In this document: positions 45,631 to 54,310 of the stretch, piece by piece
Position numbering within the stretch: position 1 is the stretch's first letter
Layout of the letters: every line of letters begins with the position of its first letter
Assembly: GCA_029245245.1 (NCBI GenBank)
Contig: JAQWPT010000004.1
Span: 26,030 to 90,029, forward strand
DNA from: Phycisphaerales bacterium
GTDB lineage: Bacteria; Planctomycetota; Phycisphaerae; Phycisphaerales; SM1A02
Length of the DNA stretch: 64,000 bases
Direction: 5' to 3'
The notes under the pieces: generated by a model
The model's input: only the letters and a program-made list of their open reading frames with translations
What the model was told of the DNA's origin: nothing
Databases searched by the model: none
Program-made: the position numbers and the translations under genes

Positions 45631-45858
45631 ATCGAACAGGGAAGGATATGCCGGAATCCCGCACGGGCCAAATTGGCCTCCCTCTCCCCCGAACCCGGGC
45701 CGGGGGGCACCCCCATGCCTGCTCATCTTGAGTCAAGGCTGTACGGCGATCGTGCAAAATATCGCGGAACATTTCTACAGCCCTGCTGGCCGTGTATCTT
45801 CCCATCAAATGACCAATCGAACGCGGGTGTTCCGCAGAATTTACGAAGGGAACGATAC

Positions 45859-47265
45859 ATGAAGGCACTTATTGCGGTCCTGATCCTTGGCCTGGGTTGT
45901 TCGATAACCGTGGCAGATTCCTCGGTTCAATCCATGAGCGATCAGCAGTTGCGTGACGTTGTTCTCGAACTCATGAACGAGGTGGATACGCTCCGTTCTT
46001 CACAGGACGAGGACTGGCTTACCGAGCGACGTGCGGAAGAAATTCGTGGCCTTGTTTCCGATGTCCTGGCTGACGCCGATACTCGCGCAAGTCTGCAGAG
46101 TAGTGGAGCGACTTCTGGGTATGACAAGGGTTTCTTTGTCGGCACTGCCGATGGGAACTGGCTCATCAAGTTGAACACCCAGATTCAGATTCGTTGGCTG
46201 TTCAACCACGCCCGCGATCAGAGTGATTCGTACGGGTTTGAAATTCGCCGTGCGAAGTTGAACTTCACCGGTCACGTCGTCGATCCTTCCTGGAAGTACA
46301 AAGTGTCCGTGGTCAGCAACCGGGAAGCAGTGGAGTTTCAGGACAAGAGGCTGAATGCGAATCTCTTCGTGGAAGACATCTACATCAACAAGGTGTTCGA
46401 CAGCGGAGCCTACGTTCGCGTCGGGCAGTTCCTGGCTCCATTCACTCGCGAAGAACTTGTTTCGAGCACCCGACAACTTGCGGTTGAGCGATCGGTCGTC
46501 AACAACGCATTCACATGGACACGGACACAGGGCATCATGGTCGGTTTCCAGGAGGACAACTGGAAGATCGAGGCCATGTACAACCAGGGGCCGAACAACC
46601 TCAACTCCTCTGCCACGGCATCGATCAGTGACCGACAGGGCCTGAACGTCCGGGGCGAGATCCTCTTTGGCGAGGAATCGGAGTGGAGTTTGTTCAAGGG
46701 GTTCAATGCCAAATCGACAGATGGCAGAATGGCCTTCCTGCTTGGCGGCGCCTTTGGCTGGTTCAATGGATCGGGATTCAACAATGTGCAGGAATACGGC
46801 AATGCAGATGCGTCTCGCAGCATCGCGTTCACCGTGGACGGCACGCTCGTTGGTGACGGCTGGCAGCTGTTCTCCTACTTCGTATGGTCCGATGGCAAGG
46901 ACCGATACCTTTCCCCGGCCCGCGACACGCAGGACTCATGGGGCGTCGTCGTCCAGGGCGGCCTGCTGGTCACCGATGACATCGAGGTCTTTGCACGCTA
47001 CAGCCTTGGCGAGATTCCCAATGCCGTCACCGACGGAGGGCTGCCAAGTGACAGCCTCAACGTGCTCACCGTGGGTGGCAACTGGTTCGTCAACAACAAC
47101 ATCAAGTTCACCTTGGACTGGGGCTACGCCTTCAATCCCGTCACGGACGGCGGCAATGCGCCCACGTCTGCAGACTACTCCAGCTCAGGCACGGGTTGGC
47201 GTCCCGATATCGGTGATGAAGATGGCCAGTGGCTCCTGCGAGCGCAGATGCAGTTGGTCTTCTGA
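45859..47265 (+). CDS. OprO/OprP-type outer membrane porin
   Basis: A 468-residue porin of the phosphate-selective porin O/P family. The start at 45859 has AAGGG nine bases upstream and gives a signal peptide ending near TVA-DS; the upstream in-frame extension runs through the tRNA-Cys and is not coding. A helical, probably coiled-coil segment lies at about residues 25-75, followed by a beta-barrel with alternating strands. The family blocks are SYGFEIRRAKLNFTGHVVDP, YVRVGQFLAPFTREELVSS and GVVVQGGLLVTDDIEVFARY. The C-terminal residue is Phe, the BAM-recognition signature of outer membrane proteins. Phosphate or anion selectivity is not assured. Confidence 0.9.
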   Translation: MKALIAVLILGLGCSITVADSSVQSMSDQQLRDVVLELMNEVDTLRSSQDEDWLTERRAEEIRGLVSDVLADADTRASLQSSGATSGYDKGFFVGTADGNWLIKLNTQIQIRWLFNHARDQSDSYGFEIRRAKLNFTGHVVDPSWKYKVSVVSNREAVEFQDKRLNANLFVEDIYINKVFDSGAYVRVGQFLAPFTREELVSSTRQLAVERSVVNNAFTWTRTQGIMVGFQEDNWKIEAMYNQGPNNLNSSATASISDRQGLNVRGEILFGEESEWSLFKGFNAKSTDGRMAFLLGGAFGWFNGSGFNNVQEYGNADASRSIAFTVDGTLVGDGWQLFSYFVWSDGKDRYLSPARDTQDSWGVVVQGGLLVTDDIEVFARYSLGEIPNAVTDGGLPSDSLNVLTVGGNWFVNNNIKFTLDWGYAFNPVTDGGNAPTSADYSSSGTGWRPDIGDEDGQWLLRAQMQLVF

Positions 47266-47296
47266 TTCTGCCGTGAACCCCGCACTCGGATTCCAG

Positions 47297-47325
47297 CCGA
47301 CCGTTCTCGTCCCGAGAACGGTCGG
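47297..47325. terminator. Bidirectional hairpin between porin and nickel SOD genes
   Basis: CCGACCGTTCTCG and CGAGAACGGTCGG form a perfect 13-bp stem with a 3-base loop, 31 bases past the porin stop and eight bases from the convergent nickel SOD stop. Lack of a T-run on the plus strand leaves its strength uncertain, but position and stem favour a shared terminator. Confidence 0.7.
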
Positions 47326-47333
47326 TCTGCATT

Positions 47334-47825
47334 TCAGCCCCCGTGATCGTGGGGAGAGTACATCGGGGCGATCGCATCGATGGAGTCGATGAGGACCTGC
47401 ACGTTCGCCGGGTCGGCGGTCTGCTTGCACTTCATGGCCGCCACGAGAATGGCGTGCATCTTCGCCAACTGGTCCAGGTAGGCGGCGCGACCGGGGTCGC
47501 CGGCGGGTACGGCCTTGACCCGCTGGGTCAGGAAGTAGTCCGAGACGATGCGCTGGATGTTGGTGGCCGTGTCGTCCTTGACCGTGGTCCAGCGGACAAA
47601 CTGGTTCATGGCCAGTGCATTTTCACTGTCCTTGACGAGGCTCCCCATGCTGGTGACGGCCTTCTGAATGGTCGTGGCATCCTCCTTGAGCATCGTGACC
47701 CGCATGGGGTCGTCGTAGATGCCGCAGGGGATCTGGCAGTGGGCAGCGACCGGGGGCTCGACGACCGAGAGGGTGAAGGCGGCAGCCGCCGCAGTCAGTG
47801 CGGTGAGCAGGGTGGATGTGCGCAT
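47334..47825 (-). CDS. sodN: Nickel-containing superoxide dismutase with signal peptide
   Basis: A 163-residue protein whose mature part matches nickel superoxide dismutase. The nickel hook HCQIPCGIYDD begins at His29 (His29, Cys30, Cys34 correspond to His1, Cys2, Cys6). The four-helix body follows, with TMLKEDATTIQKAVTSM, QRIVSDYFLTQRV and a final IDSIDAI helix. It converts superoxide to oxygen and peroxide. The hook requires cleavage right before His. Here residues 1-28 look like a Sec signal peptide (TALTAAAAAFTLSVV then PPVAA), so signal peptidase at VAA could expose His1 in the periplasm. AAGGAT lies eight bases upstream of the start. No sodX-like maturation peptidase is adjacent. Confidence 0.92.
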   Translation of the reverse strand: MRTSTLLTALTAAAAAFTLSVVEPPVAAHCQIPCGIYDDPMRVTMLKEDATTIQKAVTSMGSLVKDSENALAMNQFVRWTTVKDDTATNIQRIVSDYFLTQRVKAVPAGDPGRAAYLDQLAKMHAILVAAMKCKQTADPANVQVLIDSIDAIAPMYSPHDHGG

Positions 47826-47877
47826 GGAGAAAATCCTTCTCAGGTAGGTGCGTTGGCATGAAGATTTCCGGGCCTGA

Positions 47878-49515
47878 TCAGCCGTCGTTCGGTCCGCAGA
47901 ATGCGTCGGACCTCGCTCGTTCCCAGTACTTGCGGTAGAGGGCGTTGTCACTGCCCTCGAGCAGTTCATTGGGTTCGAGGTAGTCGTAAAGGTCCTCGTA
48001 GGACAGGACACTTGTCGGGGAGACGCGTCGGCTGATGTGGATCGGCTTGAGCTGGTTGGGATGGTCGAGTCCAGCGGCGGCGACGACCTGGGCCAGGGCG
48101 TCCAGGGTATTGCGATGGAAGTTGTAGACGCGTTCGGCCTTGTCGGGAACCACGATGGCTTCCTGCCGCTTGTGGTCCTGCGTGGCGACGCCGACAGGGC
48201 AGGAGTTGGTATGGCACCGCTGGGCCTGAATGCATCCGACGGCGAACATGAAACCACGTGCCGAGTTGCACCAGTCGGCTCCGGTCGCCATCTTCGAAGC
48301 GATGCCGAATGCTGTCACGATCTTTGCACTGCAGCCGAGACGGATCTTGTCACGAAGGCCGGTTCCCACGAGAGCGTTGTGGGCGAAGAGCAGGCCCTCG
48401 GTCAACGGGGTACCCATGTGATCGAGGAACTCGATCGGTCCTGCGCCGGTTCCGCCTTCTGCACCATCGATCACGATGAAGTCGGGGCAGATCTCCGTTT
48501 CAAGGATCGCCTTGCAGATGCCGAGGAATTCGCTGGGGCGGCCGATGCAGATCTTGAAGCCCACCGGCTTGCCGCCGGAATCGGTACGAAGCAGTTCGAT
48601 GAACTGCATCATCTCGATGGGGGTTCCAAATGCCTTGTGGAATGCGGGGGAGATGCAGTCCTTGCCCTGTGGGATGCCGCGGGTTTCCGCGATCTCCTTC
48701 GAGATCTTTGCAGCCGGGAGAACACCGCCGTGTCCAGCCTTTGCTCCCTGGGAGACCTTGATCTCGATCATCTTGACCTGGTCACCGACCGCCTGCTCGG
48801 CGTACTTGGCCTGGTCGAAGTTTCCATCCTCGGTGCGGCACCCGAAGTAACCACTGCCAAGTTCCCAGACCAGGTCACCGCCGTACTTGCGGTGATAGGG
48901 GCTGATGCTGCCTTCGCCGGTGTCGTGGAAGAACCCGCCCTTCTTGGCGCCCTTGTTCAGGGCCATGATGGCGTTGCCGCTGAGGGCTCCGAAACTCATG
49001 GCCGAGATGTTGTAGATGGACGCGGAATAGGGCTTGGAGCACTGGGGGCCGCCGATGACGACCCTGAACGGATCAGGGGGGCCCTCATCAGTGCGGATGC
49101 CGTGGGCATCCGCCTTCGGACGGGGGGCGATGGAGTGGTTCAGCCACTCGTACTCCGTGCTGTAGACGTTGAGCTCGGTTCCGAAGGGCTTGTCGTCCAG
49201 GACGTTCTTGGATCGTTCGTACACGACGGTACGTTCATTTCGATTGAACGGCCGCCCGGCGGTATCCGTTTCAACGAAGTACTGCATCATTTCGGGGCGG
49301 ATGCTTTCGAAGAAGTAGCGGAGGTGGCCGAGGATGGGGTAGTTGCGAAGAATGCTGTGCCTGTCCTGGCACCGATCCCAGATCGAGATGACCGCAAGCG
49401 TGAGACTGATGGACAGCCCGAGGAAGAACCATGGAGTGATCACGATTCCAAGTGCAATAAAGGCAATGGTGAACAAATAGGAGCACACGTTGACAAACTT
49501 TGTTGCAAATTCCAT
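47878..49515 (-). CDS. Membrane-anchored FMN-binding glutamate-synthase family protein
   Basis: A 545-residue protein of the FMN-binding glutamate synthase (GltB-central plus FMN domain) family. Two N-terminal membrane spans (about residues 10-50) precede the barrel. Family features include SIYNISAMSFGALSGNAIMA and GEGSISPYHRKYGGDLVWEL. The iron-sulfur signature CIQAQRCHTNSCPVGVATQ follows the DGAEGGTGAGPIEFLDH phosphate-binding loop. There is no glutaminase (GATase2) domain, so it resembles the archaeal-type or stand-alone synthases whose true substrate is often unknown. It lies 52 bp upstream of sodN on the same strand and may share a transcript. Confidence 0.88.
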   Translation of the reverse strand: MEFATKFVNVCSYLFTIAFIALGIVITPWFFLGLSISLTLAVISIWDRCQDRHSILRNYPILGHLRYFFESIRPEMMQYFVETDTAGRPFNRNERTVVYERSKNVLDDKPFGTELNVYSTEYEWLNHSIAPRPKADAHGIRTDEGPPDPFRVVIGGPQCSKPYSASIYNISAMSFGALSGNAIMALNKGAKKGGFFHDTGEGSISPYHRKYGGDLVWELGSGYFGCRTEDGNFDQAKYAEQAVGDQVKMIEIKVSQGAKAGHGGVLPAAKISKEIAETRGIPQGKDCISPAFHKAFGTPIEMMQFIELLRTDSGGKPVGFKICIGRPSEFLGICKAILETEICPDFIVIDGAEGGTGAGPIEFLDHMGTPLTEGLLFAHNALVGTGLRDKIRLGCSAKIVTAFGIASKMATGADWCNSARGFMFAVGCIQAQRCHTNSCPVGVATQDHKRQEAIVVPDKAERVYNFHRNTLDALAQVVAAAGLDHPNQLKPIHISRRVSPTSVLSYEDLYDYLEPNELLEGSDNALYRKYWERARSDAFCGPNDG

Positions 49516-49580
49516 CAGTCCACGCCCTCTTTCCACAGGTTGGTGTTCAGTAAAAGTTCGTTCATGTTAGCAGAGGTCGG

Positions 49581-50522
49581 TCAAAAGTCATCGATCCGGT
49601 TGACGGCTTCTGGATCGTCGATAAATGGGTTCCTGTTGCCCTGTTCGCGTTCAATGAGATCGGCTCGAGCCCGTTCCCGGGCATCGACGGGATCTCTTTG
49701 GTGCCACGCACGAAGTACCACCTCCTGATCCTCGTCGATGGATTCGTCGTATCGAACGGCAAAGTAGAACATGGAGCGGGAAATGTCGCCTTGGTGTTCC
49801 GGTGGTGGCTGGAAGACGGTTTGGCCAGTGGCATCCCGCCCGACGTGCCATGGTGTGGACGGATCGTCTTTCGTCACGGGTTCACCGAAGGGGTGGTTGC
49901 TGCGGATGCTGTTGACCCGTGGTACGGCCGGGCGGAGGTGAAAGAGGTCGGTCTTCATGGGCGGAGCCTTGGCGCCCTTTGACTGGGGCCAGAGGTGCTC
50001 GCAGTTGAGATTCTGCTGGCGAGGCCATTGGCCGTCTGCAAGCGGCAGTTCCCTGAGCGCGTAGACGGTGGTCACTGTTCCCTGCTTGTTGTCGAGGATC
50101 CAGTACAGGACCTCACGGGCTTCCCGGTAGTTCAACCTGTCTTCATCATGTCCAGCACTGGCGATGCTTCTGAGTTGCACACGAAGGGCTTCATTGCGCA
50201 GCTCCGGAAAGAACGGGACTTCACCCTGTTGGGCGGTGGTGGGCGGAACGTGCTCGATCCCGATCTCTGTTGATTCAACCTCTTCTTCGTCGGCTGTGAT
50301 CGGTACCGGTGTCGCGACAGGTTCCACGAGGACCGGCTCTGCCGAGCTCGGCGTATCGATGATGGCTGGAACTCGCGGGGGAAGGCCGGGGATGGCCCGG
50401 CTCAGCACGATGCCAACCAGCAAAGCACTCAAGACGAGCAGGGCAAGAAGCAATCGGATCCAGGCGCGGGCGGGCATGAAGGCCTCTATCGGCCCCCTCC
50501 GACCCAAACGAGGAGTTTCCAT
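49581..50522 (-). CDS. Membrane-anchored endonuclease I family nuclease
   Basis: A 313-residue protein with one N-terminal membrane segment (about residues 20-42) or uncleaved signal, a Pro/Val/Glu-rich linker and an endonuclease I (EndA/NucM) domain at about residues 110-290. The beta-beta-alpha metal motif is NCEHLWPQS, followed by DLFHLRPAVPRVNSIRSNHP and FGEP, all typical of the family, which cuts DNA non-specifically outside the cytoplasm. An in-frame ATG at 50477, preceded by AGAGG, is an alternative start that removes 15 residues. It sits 24 bp from the divergent tRNA-Leu gene. Confidence 0.88.
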   Translation of the reverse strand: METPRLGRRGPIEAFMPARAWIRLLLALLVLSALLVGIVLSRAIPGLPPRVPAIIDTPSSAEPVLVEPVATPVPITADEEEVESTEIGIEHVPPTTAQQGEVPFFPELRNEALRVQLRSIASAGHDEDRLNYREAREVLYWILDNKQGTVTTVYALRELPLADGQWPRQQNLNCEHLWPQSKGAKAPPMKTDLFHLRPAVPRVNSIRSNHPFGEPVTKDDPSTPWHVGRDATGQTVFQPPPEHQGDISRSMFYFAVRYDESIDEDQEVVLRAWHQRDPVDARERARADLIEREQGNRNPFIDDPEAVNRIDDF

Positions 50523-50546
50523 GCTGCCAGGGGGGTACCATGCAGT

Positions 50547-50630
50547 GGGCCTGTGGCGGAATTGGCAGACGCGGCGGACTTAAAATCCGCTGAGGGCAAC
50601 CTCATCTGGGTTCGAGTCCCAGCAGGCCCA
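50547..50630 (+). tRNA. tRNA-Leu (anticodon TAA)
   Basis: A class II tRNA with acceptor stem GGGCCTG / CAGGCCC, D arm with GGCAGACGC, anticodon stem GCGGA/TCCGC around CTTAAAA (anticodon TAA), a long variable arm TGAGGGCAACCTCAT and T loop TTCGAGT. The discriminator is A73 as leucine tRNA needs. CCA is not encoded. A gene for a very large hydrolase begins 14 bases later. Confidence 0.97.
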
Positions 50631-50644
50631 TTGTTGGATCACAC

Positions 50645-53600
50645 ATGAACGTCTCCATGCCCATCCTGTTGCTTGCAGCATGCAGCCAGGCCGCCACCGG
50701 CAGTCTGGAGGCGGATCTCGAATCGCTGCGTGAGCAGTTCGATGTCCCCGCCCTGACGGTTCTGCTGCTCCACGGTGACAAGGTCGTCGAACAGGCGTCT
50801 GTGGGAGTTCGTGTTCGCGGTGGAGAATCACTGGTCACACTGGATGACCGTTGGCACCTGGGCTCCTGCACGAAGGCGATGACCGCCACGCTGGCTGGTC
50901 GCCTGGTTGATCAGGAGTTGCTGGCCTGGGACACGACCATCGCCGAGATGCTCCCGGAACGTGCAGACACCATTCATCCCGCGTATCGCGATGTCACCAT
51001 GCATGAGCTGCTGGCCCATCGCGGGGGGATCCCCGGGGAACTGGGTGGCACCGAGGCCTGGCAGAACGCCTGGCAGCGACAGTCCCGGACAGATTCCAGT
51101 CGACGGCAGCGTGAGGCATTCATCGATGACATCCTGGTGATGGAGCCAGTTGGCGAGCGAGGCGAGTACGTCTACTCGAACGCAGGAGTGACAATTGCCG
51201 CCCACATGTGCGAGGTCGCCGCGGGCAGTGACTGGGAAGACATCATGCTGGAGCAGGTCTTTGGTCCGCTGGGCATGACCACCGCGGGCTATGGCCCACC
51301 GTTGTCGATTGAGCCTGGTCACCCCACCGGGCATCTCGCTGATGGAACCTCTGCGCCGCCCCTGGCTGACAATCCACCAGCCATCACGCCCGCGGGCAGG
51401 GTTCACTGCACGATGGAGGATTGGAGCCGGTTCATATCGACCAATCTGCCTGGTGCACAAGGCTCACATTCGTTGCTTGATCCGGAGACGGTTCGATTTC
51501 TTCATGACCCCGCACCCTGGAATGAACCCTCCTATTCTCCGGGGTGGAGCATCCTGGATCGTCCCTGGGCGGACGGTCCGGTGCTGATGCATGCCGGTTC
51601 CAACACCATGTGGTACTGCGTCGCGTGGGTTGCCCCTGGAGCGAACTTCGCGGTGCTCGCAGCCTGCAACCAGGGGGGAAACGCTGGGGCTGCGGCGTGC
51701 GATGCTGCGGTAAGCCTCTGCATCGCCAGGGAGTACCAGCGTCGAACCATCCCATTGCACCAGTTCGACTGGGATGGCACCGTCAACCGCACCTGGATCG
51801 GTCGCGATTTCTGGGCCAACCGTCTGCAGGACTGGCGGGTTCGCAATGGACGATTGGAGTGCATTGAGCATCGCCCGAAGATGGCCCAGCGCACGGCCCA
51901 CCTGCTGACGCGGTCCGTGGCCGATCCATCAGGACGCGATGGTTCGTTTCGCATATCGGTGGAAACCGGGGCCATCGATCCGTCCGGAGCACCGAACCCG
52001 GAGGCATGGTCCGGTCTGCTCATCGGCGCCGGCAACGAGGACATCGATCACCGTCTCTCGGCGCAGGTGCATCACGTTCCGGCCGAGGATGGTGGCCTGC
52101 TGTGCGTCGTCGACGAAGCGGGCCGGGTCGAACTGCGACGCAACGACCTGCCACTGGTCGACCAGGCGTCCTGGGCGATTGCCCGTGCCGTGACGCGCGA
52201 GCACCTGCCTGTGCTTCCAAACACCACGCGCAACGATCGGGACATCCGGCTCGACCATCCCTTTGCCGGTCGACTCGACGTGCACGTCGAGTGCGCCGAC
52301 GGCCGATGCAGGGTCATCGCCCGATCCGTGGATGAGCAGGGACGGATTCTCTCGACGGTCGTGGCCGATGACGTCGAGCCCGGGTTGATTGATGGCAACA
52401 TCGCGATGGTGTCGACCCTGGGAGCCGAGGGCCACTGGTTCGACGACCTGGATATCCGCGGCAGTCTGGTCGAGGAGTACCCGGATCGGGCCTGGGGCCC
52501 GGTGCTCATGACCCAGTACACGATTGACGAGGGCACGCTCAAACTCACTGCGCAGTTGGCGCCGCTGGGAGCGAAGGACACGCGCCGCGGCGTACTGGAG
52601 ATTCTCAACCCCGGAGGCGAATGGACGTCGAGGTCCGAAGCGGACATGGATCCCGATGCGCGGACGATCTCCTTCCGGGTCGAAGGATGGGATGCTTCGG
52701 TGGACACGAGGTACCGGGTTCGCATCGGCGAGTCGGAACCCCATGAAGGCCGCCTGCGGCCGGAGCCTGTCGACGGGGAACTCGTGCTTGGAGCGATGAA
52801 CTGCCAGAAGGTGTTCACGGGCGATCTCAAGTGGAACCACGACGGAATCTGGATGCCGCACAACGAGACGGTTGACGCGGTGGCCTGGCATGACCCGGAC
52901 CTGCTGTTCTTCGCCGGTGACCAGATCTACGAGGGCGACCTGATTCCAGTAGACCGCCGTACCACCGAGATCGCCATGCTCGACTACCTCACCAAGTGGT
53001 ACCGCTTCTGCTGGTCCTTCGAATCGTTGACCCGCGATCGTCCCACGGTGACCATTCCCGACGACCACGATGTCTACCACGGCAACATCTGGGGGGCCGG
53101 TGGCAGGAAAGCGGTGAAGACCGGCGAGTTGAGTGCCCAGGACAGCGGGGGATACAGAATGCCGGCTCGCTTCGTCAACGTGGTCCATGCCACGCAGACC
53201 TCGCACCTGCCGGATCCCGTCGACCCCGAGCCCATCGAGCAGGGCATTACGGTCTACTTCACCGACCTGGACTGGGGTGGGGTGGACTTCGCGATTCTCG
53301 GGGATCGCATGTTCAAGTCGTCACCGTCGGTTGCGGTGCCGGCGGGAAAGTTCCGCAACGGTTGGCCGCAGGCGGAGGGATTCACCGGGCCTGATGCGGA
53401 TGTCGAGGGTGCTGAACTGCTCGGTCCTCGTCAGGAGGCGTTTCTCGAGGACTGGGCGACCGATTGGTCGCCCGACAACCGGGCCAAGGTGGTTCTGTCA
53501 CAGACGCTCTTTGCAAATCTCAACACCCTGCCACCGGGCGGCACGTCCGGGGCGGCGGCAGCACGCGGGGCGTTTCCCGATCCCGGCGATCTGCCGATGG

Positions 53601-54310
53601 ACTGGTCGTTCGCGGTTGATGGCGATTCGAATGCCTGGCCGCAGACACCACGCAACGATGCGCTGCGATCGATGCGCAAGGGGTTTGCCTTTCACGTCTG
53701 TGGTGATCAGCACCTGGGTTCCACGTCGCAGTACGGCGTCGAGTCGCATCGTGACGCGGCCTGGGCCTTCTGTCTGCCCGCGGTCTCCAACACGTGGCCT
53801 CGCCGCTGGTACCCCCCGGAGCCGGGCGGCAATCGACAGCCGGGTGAACCCATGTACACCGGTGACTTTCTCGATGGCTTCGGCAACCGGGTGAGTGTCG
53901 CAGCGGTGGCCAATCCCGCTCGCAGCGGTCGTGCACCATCCAACCTTCATGATCGCATGCCCGGGTACGGGATCGTGCGCATGCAACTCGGAACAGGCGA
54001 CGTCGTCCTGGAGTGCTGGCCTCGCTGGTCGAATCCAGCCATGCCGGAGGCCGAGCAGTACCCCGGGTGGCCGGTGCGGTTCAATCTTCTGGAGAACGCG
54101 GAGGAGCCCACTGGCATGATCACCGGAGTCCCATCGGGTGCGACACATGTTCGCGTCATCGATCCCGACTCCGGCGATGTGCATTCCATGCGGGCACTCT
54201 GGAACAGATCGATGAATACACCGATCTCCTTCGACGGGCCATGTACGGTCGAGTTCATCGATGGCAGCGGTGAGGTCATCGAGCGACGTGAGAACGTCAT
54301 TCCCAGGTGA
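50645..54310 (+). CDS. Serine hydrolase (beta-lactamase class C type) fused to PhoD-like phosphatase
   Basis: A 1221-residue single frame with a short signal or lipobox (MPILLLAAC). Residues ~20-400 are a class C beta-lactamase/serine hydrolase domain with SCTK (Ser74, Lys77), YSN (Tyr177) and HAG (His316). The middle (about 400-700) is beta-rich, resembling concanavalin-like or DUF1080-type modules. Residues ~710-1221 are a PhoD-like metallophosphatase domain with LVLGAMNCQKVF, the metal motifs FAGDQIYEGD and IPDDHDVYHGNIWG, and later CGDQHLGSTSQYG. Serine hydrolases remodel D-amino-acid amides or esters, and PhoD enzymes hydrolyse phosphodiesters or phosphomonoesters. Both would act outside the cytoplasm. 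The joined architecture is unusual. The gene starts 14 bases after tRNA-Leu. Confidence 0.85.
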   Translation: MNVSMPILLLAACSQAATGSLEADLESLREQFDVPALTVLLLHGDKVVEQASVGVRVRGGESLVTLDDRWHLGSCTKAMTATLAGRLVDQELLAWDTTIAEMLPERADTIHPAYRDVTMHELLAHRGGIPGELGGTEAWQNAWQRQSRTDSSRRQREAFIDDILVMEPVGERGEYVYSNAGVTIAAHMCEVAAGSDWEDIMLEQVFGPLGMTTAGYGPPLSIEPGHPTGHLADGTSAPPLADNPPAITPAGRVHCTMEDWSRFISTNLPGAQGSHSLLDPETVRFLHDPAPWNEPSYSPGWSILDRPWADGPVLMHAGSNTMWYCVAWVAPGANFAVLAACNQGGNAGAAACDAAVSLCIAREYQRRTIPLHQFDWDGTVNRTWIGRDFWANRLQDWRVRNGRLECIEHRPKMAQRTAHLLTRSVADPSGRDGSFRISVETGAIDPSGAPNPEAWSGLLIGAGNEDIDHRLSAQVHHVPAEDGGLLCVVDEAGRVELRRNDLPLVDQASWAIARAVTREHLPVLPNTTRNDRDIRLDHPFAGRLDVHVECADGRCRVIARSVDEQGRILSTVVADDVEPGLIDGNIAMVSTLGAEGHWFDDLDIRGSLVEEYPDRAWGPVLMTQYTIDEGTLKLTAQLAPLGAKDTRRGVLEILNPGGEWTSRSEADMDPDARTISFRVEGWDASVDTRYRVRIGESEPHEGRLRPEPVDGELVLGAMNCQKVFTGDLKWNHDGIWMPHNETVDAVAWHDPDLLFFAGDQIYEGDLIPVDRRTTEIAMLDYLTKWYRFCWSFESLTRDRPTVTIPDDHDVYHGNIWGAGGRKAVKTGELSAQDSGGYRMPARFVNVVHATQTSHLPDPVDPEPIEQGITVYFTDLDWGGVDFAILGDRMFKSSPSVAVPAGKFRNGWPQAEGFTGPDADVEGAELLGPRQEAFLEDWATDWSPDNRAKVVLSQTLFANLNTLPPGGTSGAAAARGAFPDPGDLPMDWSFAVDGDSNAWPQTPRNDALRSMRKGFAFHVCGDQHLGSTSQYGVESHRDAAWAFCLPAVSNTWPRRWYPPEPGGNRQPGEPMYTGDFLDGFGNRVSVAAVANPARSGRAPSNLHDRMPGYGIVRMQLGTGDVVLECWPRWSNPAMPEAEQYPGWPVRFNLLENAEEPTGMITGVPSGATHVRVIDPDSGDVHSMRALWNRSMNTPISFDGPCTVEFIDGSGEVIERRENVIPR

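Noticed and set aside
45490..45858. N-terminal extension of the porin frame upstream of 45859
   Set aside because: It runs through the tRNA-Cys gene and lacks a signal peptide; the ATG at 45859 has both a ribosome site and a signal.
48037..49728. Long plus-strand open frame (563 codons) antisense to the glutamate-synthase-like gene
   Set aside because: The minus strand has the complete FMN and iron-sulfur signatures; the plus frame shows no domain and has shadow composition.
50547..50645. tRNA-Leu next to a large unusual gene as a possible integration site
   Set aside because: No integrase, no direct repeat of the tRNA 3' end, and no composition change was seen downstream.
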